From assembly GCF_900086585.1 (NCBI RefSeq), contig NZ_FLKM01000009.1:2170001-2234000 (forward strand): a DNA stretch of 64,000 nt, in the 5' to 3' direction. Of this stretch, positions 51,145 to 59,426 are shown one piece after another. The notes under the pieces are model-generated. The model was given only the letters and a program-made list of their open reading frames with translations. It was not told where the DNA came from and searched no databases. Positions within the stretch are counted from its first letter, which is position 1. The number at the start of each line of letters is the position of its first letter. This stretch comes from Emergencia timonensis (lineage in GTDB: Bacteria > Bacillota > Clostridia > Peptostreptococcales > Anaerovoracaceae). Position numbers and translations under genes: made by a program.

Positions 51145-52329
51145 CTAATTTTGTCGAATCTGGACAATCTCTTCTGATGCCACGGCTGCTTCTACCAGCT
51201 GGTCAACATCCAATTTACTTTCGGATTCTATGATCCGATCCAGCTTCGGTTTCGTCGACGGGTGCTTCGGCAGGAACACGGTACAGCAGTCCTCGTAAGG
51301 CTGGATGGAGGTCTCGAAAGTGCCGATTTCTTCCGCCTTGTCCATGATGTCCACCTTATCCATGGCGATCAGTGGCCGCATGACAGGCATTTTGACACAG
51401 GCATCCGTCACCACCAGAGCTTCTGCCGTCTGGCTGGCAACTTGTCCCAGGTTTTCACCTGTAATCAGCATCATGCCGCCATTCTTTTCAGCGATTTTCT
51501 CTGCAATACGCATCATGAAACGTCTGACCAGAATCGTAGTCTCTTCCTCCGGACAGTTCTGCACAATCTGCTCCTGGATCGGCAGCAGGTTGATGACGTG
51601 CATCTTGAAATTACCGCAGTAGGAAGCGACGATCCGCGCCAGGTCTTCCACTTTCTCCTGCGCCCGCTGACTAGTGTATGGATAGGAATGAAAATGAACT
51701 GCTTCGATGAGCATGCCCCTTTTGGCCATCATCCAGGCTGCCACGGGGCTGTCGATGCCGCCGGACAAAAGCACCATGCCTTTTCCGTTGGTTCCGAGAG
51801 GAAGCCCTCCAAAGCCAGCAATTTTCTGCTGATAAATGTAGGATTTGTCGTGTCTCACGTCGACGAAAAGATGCACGTCAGGATTGTGAACGTCCACTTT
51901 GAGCACTTTGCAGCCGATCAAAACCTTAGCGCCGATAATTCTGCCGATTTCCGGCGACTTGACCGGGAAGTTCTTGTCCGCTCTCTTCGCCTCCACTTTG
52001 AAGGTCTTGATTCCCTTGGTCTCAATCAGATCCAGCATATATTTGACCGCTTCTTCTCCGATGGCGTCCAGATTGCTCGGAGCTTCTACCGCCGGGCTGA
52101 TGGACGCTACGCCAAAGACCTTGCCGATCTGTTTGAGGAGCTGCTCTCTGTCTATGGACTTGTCCGCCCTGACGTAGATCAGTCCCTCATGGCGGCGCAC
52201 ATCCACACCGGCAAATTGTTTTACGTTCTTTTTGATTCTCTCTACCAACATGCGCTCAAAATATGGTTTGTTCATCCCCTTGAGCGCCACTTCACCGCAC
52301 CTGACGATGAAAATATTCTGTTCGTTCAT
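51145..52329 (-). CDS. thiI: tRNA 4-thiouridine synthase ThiI
   Basis: A 394-residue enzyme that adenylates tRNA U8 and installs 4-thiouridine, using sulfur from a cysteine desulfurase; in some bacteria it also serves thiamine synthesis. An N-terminal ferredoxin-like/THUMP region (about 1-165) is followed by the PP-loop GMVLLSGGIDSPVAAWMMAK (read as SGGIDSP) and ITGENLGQVASQT. It lacks the C-terminal rhodanese domain of E. coli ThiI, as usual in Firmicutes. A NifS-type desulfurase gene lies upstream in the same direction, the Bacillus arrangement, but 365 bp of repeat-rich DNA separates them. Confidence 0.95.
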   Translation of the reverse strand: MNEQNIFIVRCGEVALKGMNKPYFERMLVERIKKNVKQFAGVDVRRHEGLIYVRADKSIDREQLLKQIGKVFGVASISPAVEAPSNLDAIGEEAVKYMLDLIETKGIKTFKVEAKRADKNFPVKSPEIGRIIGAKVLIGCKVLKVDVHNPDVHLFVDVRHDKSYIYQQKIAGFGGLPLGTNGKGMVLLSGGIDSPVAAWMMAKRGMLIEAVHFHSYPYTSQRAQEKVEDLARIVASYCGNFKMHVINLLPIQEQIVQNCPEEETTILVRRFMMRIAEKIAEKNGGMMLITGENLGQVASQTAEALVVTDACVKMPVMRPLIAMDKVDIMDKAEEIGTFETSIQPYEDCCTVFLPKHPSTKPKLDRIIESESKLDVDQLVEAAVASEEIVQIRQN

Positions 52330-52461
52330 TGCTCTACTCCTACTTCTCCTACCCTATGGGGGTATATATCTTTTATATTTTAGATAAAATGCCTAAAAGG
52401 CGATTTTTTACTCAATTATGGCAGATTGCGGTGAAACGCCGCGGTTGACGCAGCTAAGCAT

Positions 52462-52752
52462 GGCAACTCCATTATACGACACGTTCCAGACCGGCTAAAG
52501 CCGGGGAATGTCAGCATAAGGTCTGTCCATCGATTTACTGCGTAAATCGGGACCAGACCATTATACGACTATCGCCTAGCCACTCCCTCCGCTCGTGGGG
52601 CGATAAAGCATAAAGCGTTCCCATCAATTTGCTGCGCAAATCGGGACCAGACCATTATACGACTATCGCCTAGCCACTCCCTCCGCTCGTGGGGCGATAA
52701 AGCATAAGGAGTTCCCATCGATTTGCTGCGCAAAGTGGGGCAACTCCATTAT
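52462..52752. repeat. Cluster of palindromic elements, including a 94-bp tandem repeat
   Basis: Starts at 52527, 52621 and 52715 give a period of exactly 94 bp, about 2.4 copies. Each copy contains a hairpin ATTTRC-TGC-GYAAAT, the junction CCATTATACGAC, a second hairpin TATCGCC/GGGCGATA and the border AAAGCATAA. The outer stems vary: GGTCTG/CAGACC in the first, GGAGTT/AACTCC in the last, and an unmatched AGCGTT/CAGACC in the middle. This fills the gap between thiI and the desulfurase gene; no coding frame is supported there. Confidence 0.88.
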
Positions 52753-53885
52753 CTAAACGACCCCAATCTGCGGAAGCGCTTCACTGCCGTTTTGACTTTT
52801 GCTATGACGTAATCCATCTCTTCTGTGGTATTGAACTCGTTAAAACTAAATCGAATGGCACCTTCGATTTCCTTGTCCGAAAGACCCATAGCGGCTAGGA
52901 CGTGGCTACCGCCCTTCTTATTGGAAGAGCAGGCGGATCCAGTGGAAACGAAGATCTGATCCTGTTCCAGCGTATGGAGCAAAACTTCACCTCTCGTCCC
53001 CAGAAAAGAAATATTCAATACCGATGCAGCGCCATCCTCGGGGCTGTTAACCCGGATGTCGGAAATCTGGTCGCAGATTCCCGCTAACAGATAGTTTCTG
53101 GCTGCCGCCATTTTTTCCATACGTCCGTCAATATCACTCATGGCGATCTGACAGGCTGCGCCAAAGCCGATGATGCCCGGTACGTTTTCAGTACCCGAGC
53201 GCATGTGGCGCTCCTGGCCGCCGCCGACGATGAAAGCCGGCAAGTTGACGCCCTTTTTAACATAAAGCGCGCCGATACCTTTTGGGCCATGAATCTTATG
53301 AGCGCTGACAGAAATCAGGTCCGCTCCTAAACCCTGCAAGCTAATTTTCCCAAACCCCTGGACAGCGTCCACATGAAGAATAGACCGCCCCTTGAGCCTG
53401 CTAATCTCTTCCACAGGCATGATCGTTCCCGTCTCGTTGTTTACCGCCATGATGGAAATCAGCGTAGTCTGATCGTCTATGGCAGCACGCAGCTGCGTTG
53501 TATCGAGACGGCACTGATCATCCACCCCGATATACGTGACGTCAAATCCTTCTTTTTCTAATACCTTGCATGCCTCCAGGACAGCGGGATGCTCGACCTT
53601 TGAAGTGATAATCTTCTTGCCTTCCCGTTTCTTTGCCTGCGCGATACCGTAAAGGGCCATATTGTCACTCTCCGTACCGCCGGAAGTAAAGACAATCTCC
53701 TCTTCCTTCGCCCCTAAAGCACTAGCCAGGTTCTGTCTTGCGGCTCTGATTTTTTTCTCTGAGGCCAGTCCCAAAGAGTGAAGGGCAGAAGGATTGCCAT
53801 AGAAATCATCCATCGCCTCTTTCATCTGTCTGGTAACTTCATCGTATTGTCTCGTAGTCGCGCTATTGTCCAAATATACAAACAT
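52749..53885 (-). CDS. Cysteine desulfurase (NifS/IscS family)
   Basis: A 378-residue PLP enzyme that removes sulfur from cysteine for tRNA thiolation or Fe-S assembly. Start MFVYLDNSATTRQ, ETGTIMPV, HVDAVQGFGK, the PLP lysine in SVSAHKIHGPKGIG and the persulfide cysteine in STGSACSSNKKG are visible. ATG 53885 follows AGGTGAG; the GTG at 53894 sits inside that ribosome binding site. Placed upstream of thiI, it is the likely sulfur donor for 4-thiouridine. The start is 9 bp after the MATE stop, so the three genes may be one transcript interrupted by the repeat cluster. Confidence 0.94.
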   Translation of the reverse strand: MFVYLDNSATTRQYDEVTRQMKEAMDDFYGNPSALHSLGLASEKKIRAARQNLASALGAKEEEIVFTSGGTESDNMALYGIAQAKKREGKKIITSKVEHPAVLEACKVLEKEGFDVTYIGVDDQCRLDTTQLRAAIDDQTTLISIMAVNNETGTIMPVEEISRLKGRSILHVDAVQGFGKISLQGLGADLISVSAHKIHGPKGIGALYVKKGVNLPAFIVGGGQERHMRSGTENVPGIIGFGAACQIAMSDIDGRMEKMAAARNYLLAGICDQISDIRVNSPEDGAASVLNISFLGTRGEVLLHTLEQDQIFVSTGSACSSNKKGGSHVLAAMGLSDKEIEGAIRFSFNEFNTTEEMDYVIAKVKTAVKRFRRLGSFR

Positions 53886-53894
53886 ATTTCTCAC

Positions 53895-55250
53895 CTATAT
53901 TATTACATTAATCCATTTTTTACTCAGATATCTTCTATACTCAATAATCGCTTTGAGCAGATTTCCTGCAGCGGCAACCGCAATACAGAGGTGCAGCGGC
54001 AGGTGGAAAACAAGCACACTGACATAGGCCAGTATCACTTCTATTCCCAGATTGCAGGAAAGCTCGACTGCCATGCAGAACAAAGTGTCACCGCCGGCCC
54101 GCAGAATGCCGCACTGCACGGCGTAGGCAATCATGCGGGGTATCATGGTAAAGGCGAAAACGCCCAGTGCCAGCATCAGCATGGTCGTGGTCTGCTCGTC
54201 GAAGTGATAGATGGAAGCTATGGGTCCCCTTAAAGCCAAAATCATCACAGTCATGATTCCTGTCAGAAGCCACTGTACTTTCATGTATTTCTTCGTATTC
54301 TCATAAGCCAGCGCTGTTTCCTTCTGCCCCAGAGTTTCTCCCGTCAAAGCAGCTGACGCGTTGCCAAGTCCAAATGATGCACACTGACAGAAAACGCAGA
54401 GAACGTTGCTGACTTGCATCACAGCCAGAGCTTCTGCACTGATTTTACCATAAGCTGCAAAGGTTAATGTGACACCTAAGGACCATCCACCCTCACTGAC
54501 GACCACCGGCATAGCAGTCCTCATGACACGACGGAACAGGTCTCTGCTGAAACCTTTAAACTCCGAAAGCTTTCCGTGGAACGGATGATCTTTGTCAACG
54601 CACAGATAAATCACAAGCGATGCCAGTTCAATGATTCTGGCGATCAGTGTAGCAATCGCAGCTCCTCGCACGCCCAAAGCAGGTGCACCAAAATTTCCGT
54701 AAATAAGGATATAATTTAAAAGCGTGTTTGTCAAGATGCAGCAGATATTTATAATCGTCGGCACCTTGACAATCTGCACCGATCTGGAGTTGTAGGAAAT
54801 GACAAAACTGACAGCGACAGTCAGATAGGTAAAGGAGGCGATTCTGATATACTGTGTCCCAAGGCGAATTACTTCCTGCTCTTCTGCAAAGAGGCTGATA
54901 ATCTGCGGAGCAAAGAGCTGCGCCATAATCAGAGTCACCAATGCTGCTGACAGACCGACAGTAATGTCCATACCGACAATGCGCTTAATATTCTTGTAAT
55001 CCCGCGCCCCGTAATACTGAGCCAGAGGAACTGCCGCCCCGCTGAAAAGACCGAATAGCACCATTTCATAAATAGAGTATACCTGATTGGCAGAACCTAC
55101 TGCGGCCAAGGGCAGCGCTCCCAAACGGCCGATCATGATATTGTCTACCAGATTCAACCCCACGGTAATGAGATGCTGTATGACGATTGGCACAGCCAAC
55201 AATAACAATCTCTTATAATACGATGTGCTTTCCTTAATTCTGTTTTCCAT
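53895..55250 (-). CDS. MATE family efflux transporter 2
   Basis: A 451-residue membrane protein with about twelve hydrophobic segments, clearly homologous along its length to the protein at 26077-27453 (shared blocks include GLNLVDNIMIGRLGA, VPTIINI, LLNYILIYG and GILRAGGDTLFCMAVE). It should export an organic cation or metabolite using an ion gradient. AAGGAG-like AGGAG precedes ATG 55250. It lies directly before the desulfurase gene (nine bases), an unusual partner. Substrate unknown. Confidence 0.92.
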   Translation of the reverse strand: MENRIKESTSYYKRLLLLAVPIVIQHLITVGLNLVDNIMIGRLGALPLAAVGSANQVYSIYEMVLFGLFSGAAVPLAQYYGARDYKNIKRIVGMDITVGLSAALVTLIMAQLFAPQIISLFAEEQEVIRLGTQYIRIASFTYLTVAVSFVISYNSRSVQIVKVPTIINICCILTNTLLNYILIYGNFGAPALGVRGAAIATLIARIIELASLVIYLCVDKDHPFHGKLSEFKGFSRDLFRRVMRTAMPVVVSEGGWSLGVTLTFAAYGKISAEALAVMQVSNVLCVFCQCASFGLGNASAALTGETLGQKETALAYENTKKYMKVQWLLTGIMTVMILALRGPIASIYHFDEQTTTMLMLALGVFAFTMIPRMIAYAVQCGILRAGGDTLFCMAVELSCNLGIEVILAYVSVLVFHLPLHLCIAVAAAGNLLKAIIEYRRYLSKKWINVII

Positions 55251-55270
55251 ATACTCCTCAAATTGAACAA

Positions 55271-55297
55271 ATAACTCCCCACGTTACATGGGGAGTT
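55271..55297 (-). terminator. Hairpin after rny
   Basis: AACTCCCC pairs with GGGGAGTT over a nine-base loop, 18 bp after the rny stop. The T-tract is short (ATTTGTT), so some readthrough into the MATE gene is possible. Confidence 0.6.
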
Positions 55298-55315
55298 AGA
55301 TTTCTTGTTTACAGC

Positions 55316-56857
55316 CTACTTCGCGTAGTCGATTGCTCTTGTCTCTCTCACTACATTGACTTTAATCTGTCCAGGATACTCCAATTCAGATTCGATCTTT
55401 TTGGAAATATCTCTAGCCAATAAAACGATACCCTCGTCGTTCATCTCTTCTGGTTTCGCAATGATTCTAATCTCTCTGCCTGCCTGGATTGCAAAGGACT
55501 TATCTACGCCTTTGGTCGTATTCGCGATCTCTTCTAATTTCTCCAGTCTCTTGATATATGCATCGAGCGTTTCTCTTCTTGCGCCAGGTCTAGCTGCTGA
55601 AAGGGCGTCTGCCGCTGCAATCAATACAGCTTCCATGCTCTTCGGTTCATAGTCGCCATGGTGTGCGGCCATGCCGTTTATCACAGCTTCTGATTCTTTG
55701 TATTTCTTCAATACCTGAATACCGATGTCCACGTGTGTACCTTCGTATTCGTGATCCAAAGCCTTACCGATATCGTGTAAAAGACCCGCTCTCTTGGCCA
55801 GTTTGACATCAAGTCCCAGCTCTCCAGCCATAAGTCCTGCCAGATGTGCTACCTCTACAGAATGCTTTAACACATTCTGTCCGTAAGAGGTTCTGTATTT
55901 TAGCCTTCCTAAAAGCTTGACCAACTCTGGGTGAAGATTGTGAATGCCCACTTCGAAAGTCGCTTGTTCACCTTCTTCTTTAATGATGGCGTTGACTTCT
56001 TTTTCTGCCTTTTCTACCATTTCTTCGATTCTTGCCGGATGAATTCTGCCGTCGACAATCAATTTCTCTAAAGCAATGCGTGCAATTTCTCTTCTCACCG
56101 GATCAAAGCCCGATACAATCACTGCTTCTGGCGTATCGTCGATGATCAGATCTACGCCTGTCAAGGTTTCGATTGCTCTGATGTTCCTTCCCTCACGACC
56201 GATGATTCTTCCCTTCATCTCATCGTTAGGAAGGGCGACCACAGATACGGTACTCTCAGCAACGTGATCTGCCGCGCATCTTTGAATTGCGCCGGTGATG
56301 ATTTCTTTCGCCTTCTTGTCAGCCTCTTCTTTAGCTTTTGACTCGATGTCTTTGATCATCAAGGATGCGTCGTGTCTGACGTCCTTTTCAATTTCATCCA
56401 GTAAAAGCGCCTTCGCTTCGTCTGCTGTCAAACCGGAAATCTTTTCTAATTCCTCGATCTGTCTTGCGACAAAACCTTCTAATTCTCTTTTTTTCTCTAA
56501 AATTTCGTTTTCGTGTCTTGTAATGCTCTCTTCTCTTTTTTCGATGTTTTCCAGTTTTCTATCAACTGATTCTTCTTTTTGAATTAACCGTCTTTCAGAG
56601 CGTTGTATTTCCGCCCTTCTTTCTCTTACTTCCCGCTCAACGTCGGTTCTCATACGATGAGCTTCTTCTTTTGCTTCTAATGTAATCTCTTTCTTGATAG
56701 TCTCGGATCTATTCTCAGCGTCTAGTATTAGATTCTTAGCTTTTTGTTCTGCGCTTCCAATAGCCTTCTCGCCAATGTTTTTTCTTAATATATATCCGAT
56801 CAATAAGCATATGGCTGCTACAACTACAATAATTATAATCCATATTATTGGAGACAT
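55316..56857 (-). CDS. rny: Ribonuclease Y
   Basis: A 513-residue membrane-anchored endoribonuclease that initiates mRNA decay in Firmicutes. N-terminal transmembrane helix (IIIIVVVAAICLLIGYIL), a long charged coiled coil (about 30-200), a KH domain (MKGRIIGREGRNIRAIETLTG, in part) and an HD domain with the metal motif LLHDIGKALDHE. Length is standard (about 520). AAAAGGAGG precedes ATG 56857. The mRNA has a 260-nt leader with strong secondary structure (56939-57051), which may allow autoregulation. Confidence 0.97.
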   Translation of the reverse strand: MSPIIWIIIIVVVAAICLLIGYILRKNIGEKAIGSAEQKAKNLILDAENRSETIKKEITLEAKEEAHRMRTDVEREVRERRAEIQRSERRLIQKEESVDRKLENIEKREESITRHENEILEKKRELEGFVARQIEELEKISGLTADEAKALLLDEIEKDVRHDASLMIKDIESKAKEEADKKAKEIITGAIQRCAADHVAESTVSVVALPNDEMKGRIIGREGRNIRAIETLTGVDLIIDDTPEAVIVSGFDPVRREIARIALEKLIVDGRIHPARIEEMVEKAEKEVNAIIKEEGEQATFEVGIHNLHPELVKLLGRLKYRTSYGQNVLKHSVEVAHLAGLMAGELGLDVKLAKRAGLLHDIGKALDHEYEGTHVDIGIQVLKKYKESEAVINGMAAHHGDYEPKSMEAVLIAAADALSAARPGARRETLDAYIKRLEKLEEIANTTKGVDKSFAIQAGREIRIIAKPEEMNDEGIVLLARDISKKIESELEYPGQIKVNVVRETRAIDYAK

Positions 56858-56938
56858 TAAAGCACCTCCTTTTCTATTAAGTTGTCCTAAAACATCAGTA
56901 GATAAATGTTTTCTGTGTTTTCCTACTTTGTTTAAAGT

Positions 56939-57051
56939 GGAGCAGTGCTCCTGGCAAGCCTCTCTTACCCGAAGGCTAAGATGCTTGCAACAGATGCCAA
57001 AAGCCAGTGATGGAATCTACCGCCTTTCGAAGCGGTCATTCGGCGTCTGTT
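56939..57051 (-). ncRNA. Structured 5' leader of rny, unidentified
   Basis: Several stems are visible (plus-strand coordinates): GGAGC/GCTCC (56939-56951), GCAAGC (56954-56959)/GCTTGC (56983-56988), CTGGC (56951-56955)/GCCAG (57003-57007), AACAGATGCC (56989-56998)/GGCGTCTGTT (57042-57051) and CCGC/GCGG inside it. The CTGGC pairing crosses the last long stem, so a pseudoknot is possible, and it competes with the GCAAGC stem. The consensus promoter at 57123-57152 reads leftward through it. I do not recognise a known riboswitch class. Confidence 0.5.
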
Positions 57052-57100
57052 ATATTTTCAAGGTATTTTTTAAAAAAATTTCGCATTACATAATTAAATC

Positions 57101-57130
57101 TTGATATATTCGCACAATATATATTATAAT
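57101..57130 (+). promoter_or_regulatory. Sigma-A promoter of rodA
   Basis: TTGATA (57101-57106), 18 bp, TATAAT (57125-57130). The -10 overlaps that of the opposite promoter by four bases. The start point is about 35 bp before ATG 57171. Confidence 0.6.
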
Positions 57131-57152
57131 GTTGCAATAGACATAATGTCAA
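57123..57152 (-). promoter_or_regulatory. Sigma-A promoter of rny
   Basis: Read leftward: perfect TTGACA (57147-57152), 18 bp, perfect TATAAT (57123-57128). It overlaps the rodA promoter face to face, so the two probably exclude each other. Confidence 0.72.
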
Positions 57153-57170
57153 GAACAAGAGGGGAAAACT

Positions 57171-58274
57171 ATGAACAATTTTTCAAATTTAATTAAAAAC
57201 GTTGATAAAGCCATGATCATCGTCATCGGTCTGCTGGCGGCTACCAGTATTCTGATGATTGGCAGCACACAAATTAGTACAGGCTTCTTCAGCCGTGATG
57301 TCATTGTTCAGATTGCAGCTTACATACTGGGGACAATCGCCATCTTCGTCATCCTATCATTTAACTACAGCATGTTCTCCGGGTTAGAGAAATATTTGTA
57401 CATCTTGTCATTAGTGCTGTTGCTGATGGTTTATATCCCGGGATTGGGTATGGAACAATTTGGCGCCAGATCCTGGATCAATCTGAGGGTTATCACCATC
57501 CAGCCATCTGAAATCGTAAAAATTCTGTTTATCCTGATCATGGCCGGATATCTCAACGAACATCGGGACGACCTATACAATTTTAAGGGACTGATCAAAG
57601 CCGGCATCGTGGCCGCACCGATTATCGTCATCGTCCTTAAGGAGGACCTGGGAAGCGCGCTGGTTTTTGCCGCCATTTGGGTCGTGATGATCTTCTTCGC
57701 TGGCATCAACCTGAAGGTGTTCGCAAAGTTCTTCGCTCTGGTAGTCGCTGCCGTGCCCGTAGCCTACGTGTTTATGGCGGAGTACCAACGAGAGCGTATC
57801 GAAGCCTTTCTCCATCCAGAAAACCTGGACTTGTCAGGCAATTACCAGGTATGGCAGTCAAAGATTGCCATCGGCTCCGGCGGTGTGTTCGGCAAAGGCC
57901 TGTTTAACGGCACGCAAAAGGAATTGGATTTTATTCCGGTCCAAACATCAGACTTTATTTTTTCTGTCATCGGTGAAGAGTTAGGCATGATTGGTGGACT
58001 AGCTGTCATCGGTCTATTTACGATCTTGCTTGTACGCATGGCCAATATTGTCAGGAATTCTCTGGATTTCTATGGTGCTCTGGTTGTGGCCGGAATCATC
58101 GGCATGTTCGCCTTCCAGATCTTTGAGAACATCGCTATGACCATCGGACTGATGCCGGTTACTGGTATCACCCTTCCATTCCTCAGTTACGGCGGTTCTT
58201 CCATCATCTCCAATATGCTGGCTCTGGGGCTGGTGTTAGATGTTGGTATGCGCAGTAAAGGAATTAATTTTTAA
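57171..58274 (+). CDS. rodA: RodA/FtsW-type SEDS glycosyltransferase
   Basis: A 367-residue membrane protein with about ten hydrophobic segments that polymerises peptidoglycan strands. SEDS motifs include QFGARSWINL, IQPSEIVKI, KEDLGSAL (catalytic Asp region), YQVWQSKIAIGSGG, DFIFSVIGEELG and LPFLSYGGSS. RodA is preferred over FtsW or SpoVE because the mreBCD-mrdA cluster, which encodes its usual PBP2 partner, is next door on the opposite strand; this is inference. AAGAGGGGA before ATG 57171. Monocistronic with a strong terminator. Confidence 0.9.
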   Translation: MNNFSNLIKNVDKAMIIVIGLLAATSILMIGSTQISTGFFSRDVIVQIAAYILGTIAIFVILSFNYSMFSGLEKYLYILSLVLLLMVYIPGLGMEQFGARSWINLRVITIQPSEIVKILFILIMAGYLNEHRDDLYNFKGLIKAGIVAAPIIVIVLKEDLGSALVFAAIWVVMIFFAGINLKVFAKFFALVVAAVPVAYVFMAEYQRERIEAFLHPENLDLSGNYQVWQSKIAIGSGGVFGKGLFNGTQKELDFIPVQTSDFIFSVIGEELGMIGGLAVIGLFTILLVRMANIVRNSLDFYGALVVAGIIGMFAFQIFENIAMTIGLMPVTGITLPFLSYGGSSIISNMLALGLVLDVGMRSKGINF

Positions 58275-58282
58275 AGGACATG

Positions 58283-58316
58283 AAAAAGATACTGCTGGGC
58301 AAGCAGTATCTTTTTT
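58283..58316 (+). terminator. Terminator of rodA
   Basis: AAAAGATACTGC pairs with GCAGTATCTTTT over a seven-base loop, followed by T residues, nine bases after the stop codon. Confidence 0.92.
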
Positions 58317-58627
58317 GAAAAATAAATGATTTATATCAAAGGAACATCTGTGATTCTAAATGTATTCCCTTGCCGGCGTAAAACTCATCAATGGCTTCAT
58401 AGAAAGCATCGAGACAATCCCAATCTGCATTCGGACCGATATCGCATTTCTCATATTTCTCTTATTACTCATAGGTTTCTCCTAATCACAAAATATTTGA
58501 TTCTTTCTATATATAGCTTAAGTCTTGTATTAGACTTAATCTGATACAAGACTATTTTATCATTCGTTCCATACTCTTTCTAAAAAAATGATTAGAAGAT
58601 TTGGTAAAAAATGCGGGTCTGCAAAGT
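58317..58627. other. Non-coding gap with one inverted repeat
   Basis: Between the rodA and minD terminators. A short rightward frame (58326-58544, 72 codons) has no ribosome binding site and an atypical composition; I do not call it. The only structure seen is a perfect 10-bp inverted repeat, AGTCTTGTAT (58521-58530) and ATACAAGACT (58544-58553), which is followed by ATTTTAT and may be a weak or orphan terminator. Confidence 0.6.
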
Positions 58628-58656
58628 AAAAATCCCCCTGGATATTCCAGAGGGAT
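58628..58656 (-). terminator. Terminator of the mre-mrdA-minD operon
   Basis: Read leftward: ATCCCTCTGGA, loop, TCCAGGGGGAT, TTTTTA. It lies 13 bp after the minD stop. Confidence 0.88.
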
Positions 58657-58669
58657 AATTGTTTGCTCG

Positions 58670-59392
58670 CTACGCATTTAAAATTCGATCTGTGATTTTG
58701 TCGAAGTTTTCCTGTATATAAGTACCATCTTTCAGCACGATAGGCACGCCTAGATTGGTTGAAATCTGAATGTTCTCGTCAAATTGAATTACGCCTGCAA
58801 GAGGCGGACGCATAATCGTCGTGATTTCACGCAGCCGCGGCGCAAATCCGGATGACATCATTTCCGCAATGACCTTGTTGAGAACGACATAGCGGTTCTT
58901 AATCCCCAGCTTCAGCAGCTCACGATCCAAAGTATCCGCGTCGCGCAGGGCTGAATACTCGGGCATGGTGACGATGATAGCTTCATCTGTCCCGGCCGCA
59001 GAAAGGACCAGGCCGTCGTCGATGCCGGAAGGCGCGTCGATGATGACATAATCATAGGTGTTCTTCAGCTTCTCACACAAAACCTGCATGTGCAGCGGTG
59101 TCAAAGTTCCATCGTCTCTGGACGGTGAAGCTGCCATGACGTATAACTCTTCAAAGCGCTTATCCTTGATCAAAGCCTGCTTGATGCGGCATACGCCGGT
59201 CAGAACATCGTACACATCGTATACTACATTGTTTTCGAGTCCAAAATATAAGTCAAGATTTCGCAGGCCCAGGTCCAGATCCAGTATTACCACGCTGTTT
59301 CCTCTTTTTGCAAGAGTCGCACCAAAATTTGCTGCAAACATAGTCTTTCCTGTCCCGCCCTTCCCAGACGCAATTAAAAATACTTTGCCCAT
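58670..59392 (-). CDS. minD: MinD-like ATPase without membrane-targeting tail
   Basis: A 240-residue deviant Walker A ATPase. KGGTGKTMFAANFG, LDLDLGLRNLDLYFGLE and IDAPSGIDDG are typical MinD blocks. MinD normally ends with an amphipathic helix that binds membrane; here the protein stops at DKITDRILNA with no such basic hydrophobic tail. minC and minE, usual neighbours, are absent. Start ATG 59392 has GGAGG five bases upstream. It follows mrdA by 34 bp and is last in the mre operon. A division-site role is expected from the family but may be altered; a ParA/FlhG-like function is the alternative. Confidence 0.8.
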   Translation of the reverse strand: MGKVFLIASGKGGTGKTMFAANFGATLAKRGNSVVILDLDLGLRNLDLYFGLENNVVYDVYDVLTGVCRIKQALIKDKRFEELYVMAASPSRDDGTLTPLHMQVLCEKLKNTYDYVIIDAPSGIDDGLVLSAAGTDEAIIVTMPEYSALRDADTLDRELLKLGIKNRYVVLNKVIAEMMSSGFAPRLREITTIMRPPLAGVIQFDENIQISTNLGVPIVLKDGTYIQENFDKITDRILNA

Positions 59393-59426
59393 TTCTTCCT
59401 CCAATCAATTATAGCTATCGTCTTTT

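Noticed and set aside
51262..52383. A 373-codon open frame opposite thiI on the plus strand
   Set aside because: It mirrors the thiI coding frame, has no ribosome binding site and no recognisable motif; its length follows from thiI codon bias. thiI itself is certain.
52462..52752. CRISPR array
   Set aside because: Repeats are adjacent 94-bp units that include the intervening sequence; there are no short repeats with unique equal-length spacers and no cas genes nearby.
56939..57051. 6S RNA, T-box or a known riboswitch in the rny leader
   Set aside because: I compared it from memory with 6S, T-box, SAM, glycine, lysine, cobalamin, THF, c-di-AMP and c-di-GMP-I signatures; none of their conserved sequence blocks is present, so only an unidentified structured leader is reported.
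58326..58544. A 72-codon frame between rodA and minD
   Set aside because: No Shine-Dalgarno, begins inside the rodA terminator flank, unusual composition (many His, Arg, Leu, Ile) and no family resemblance.
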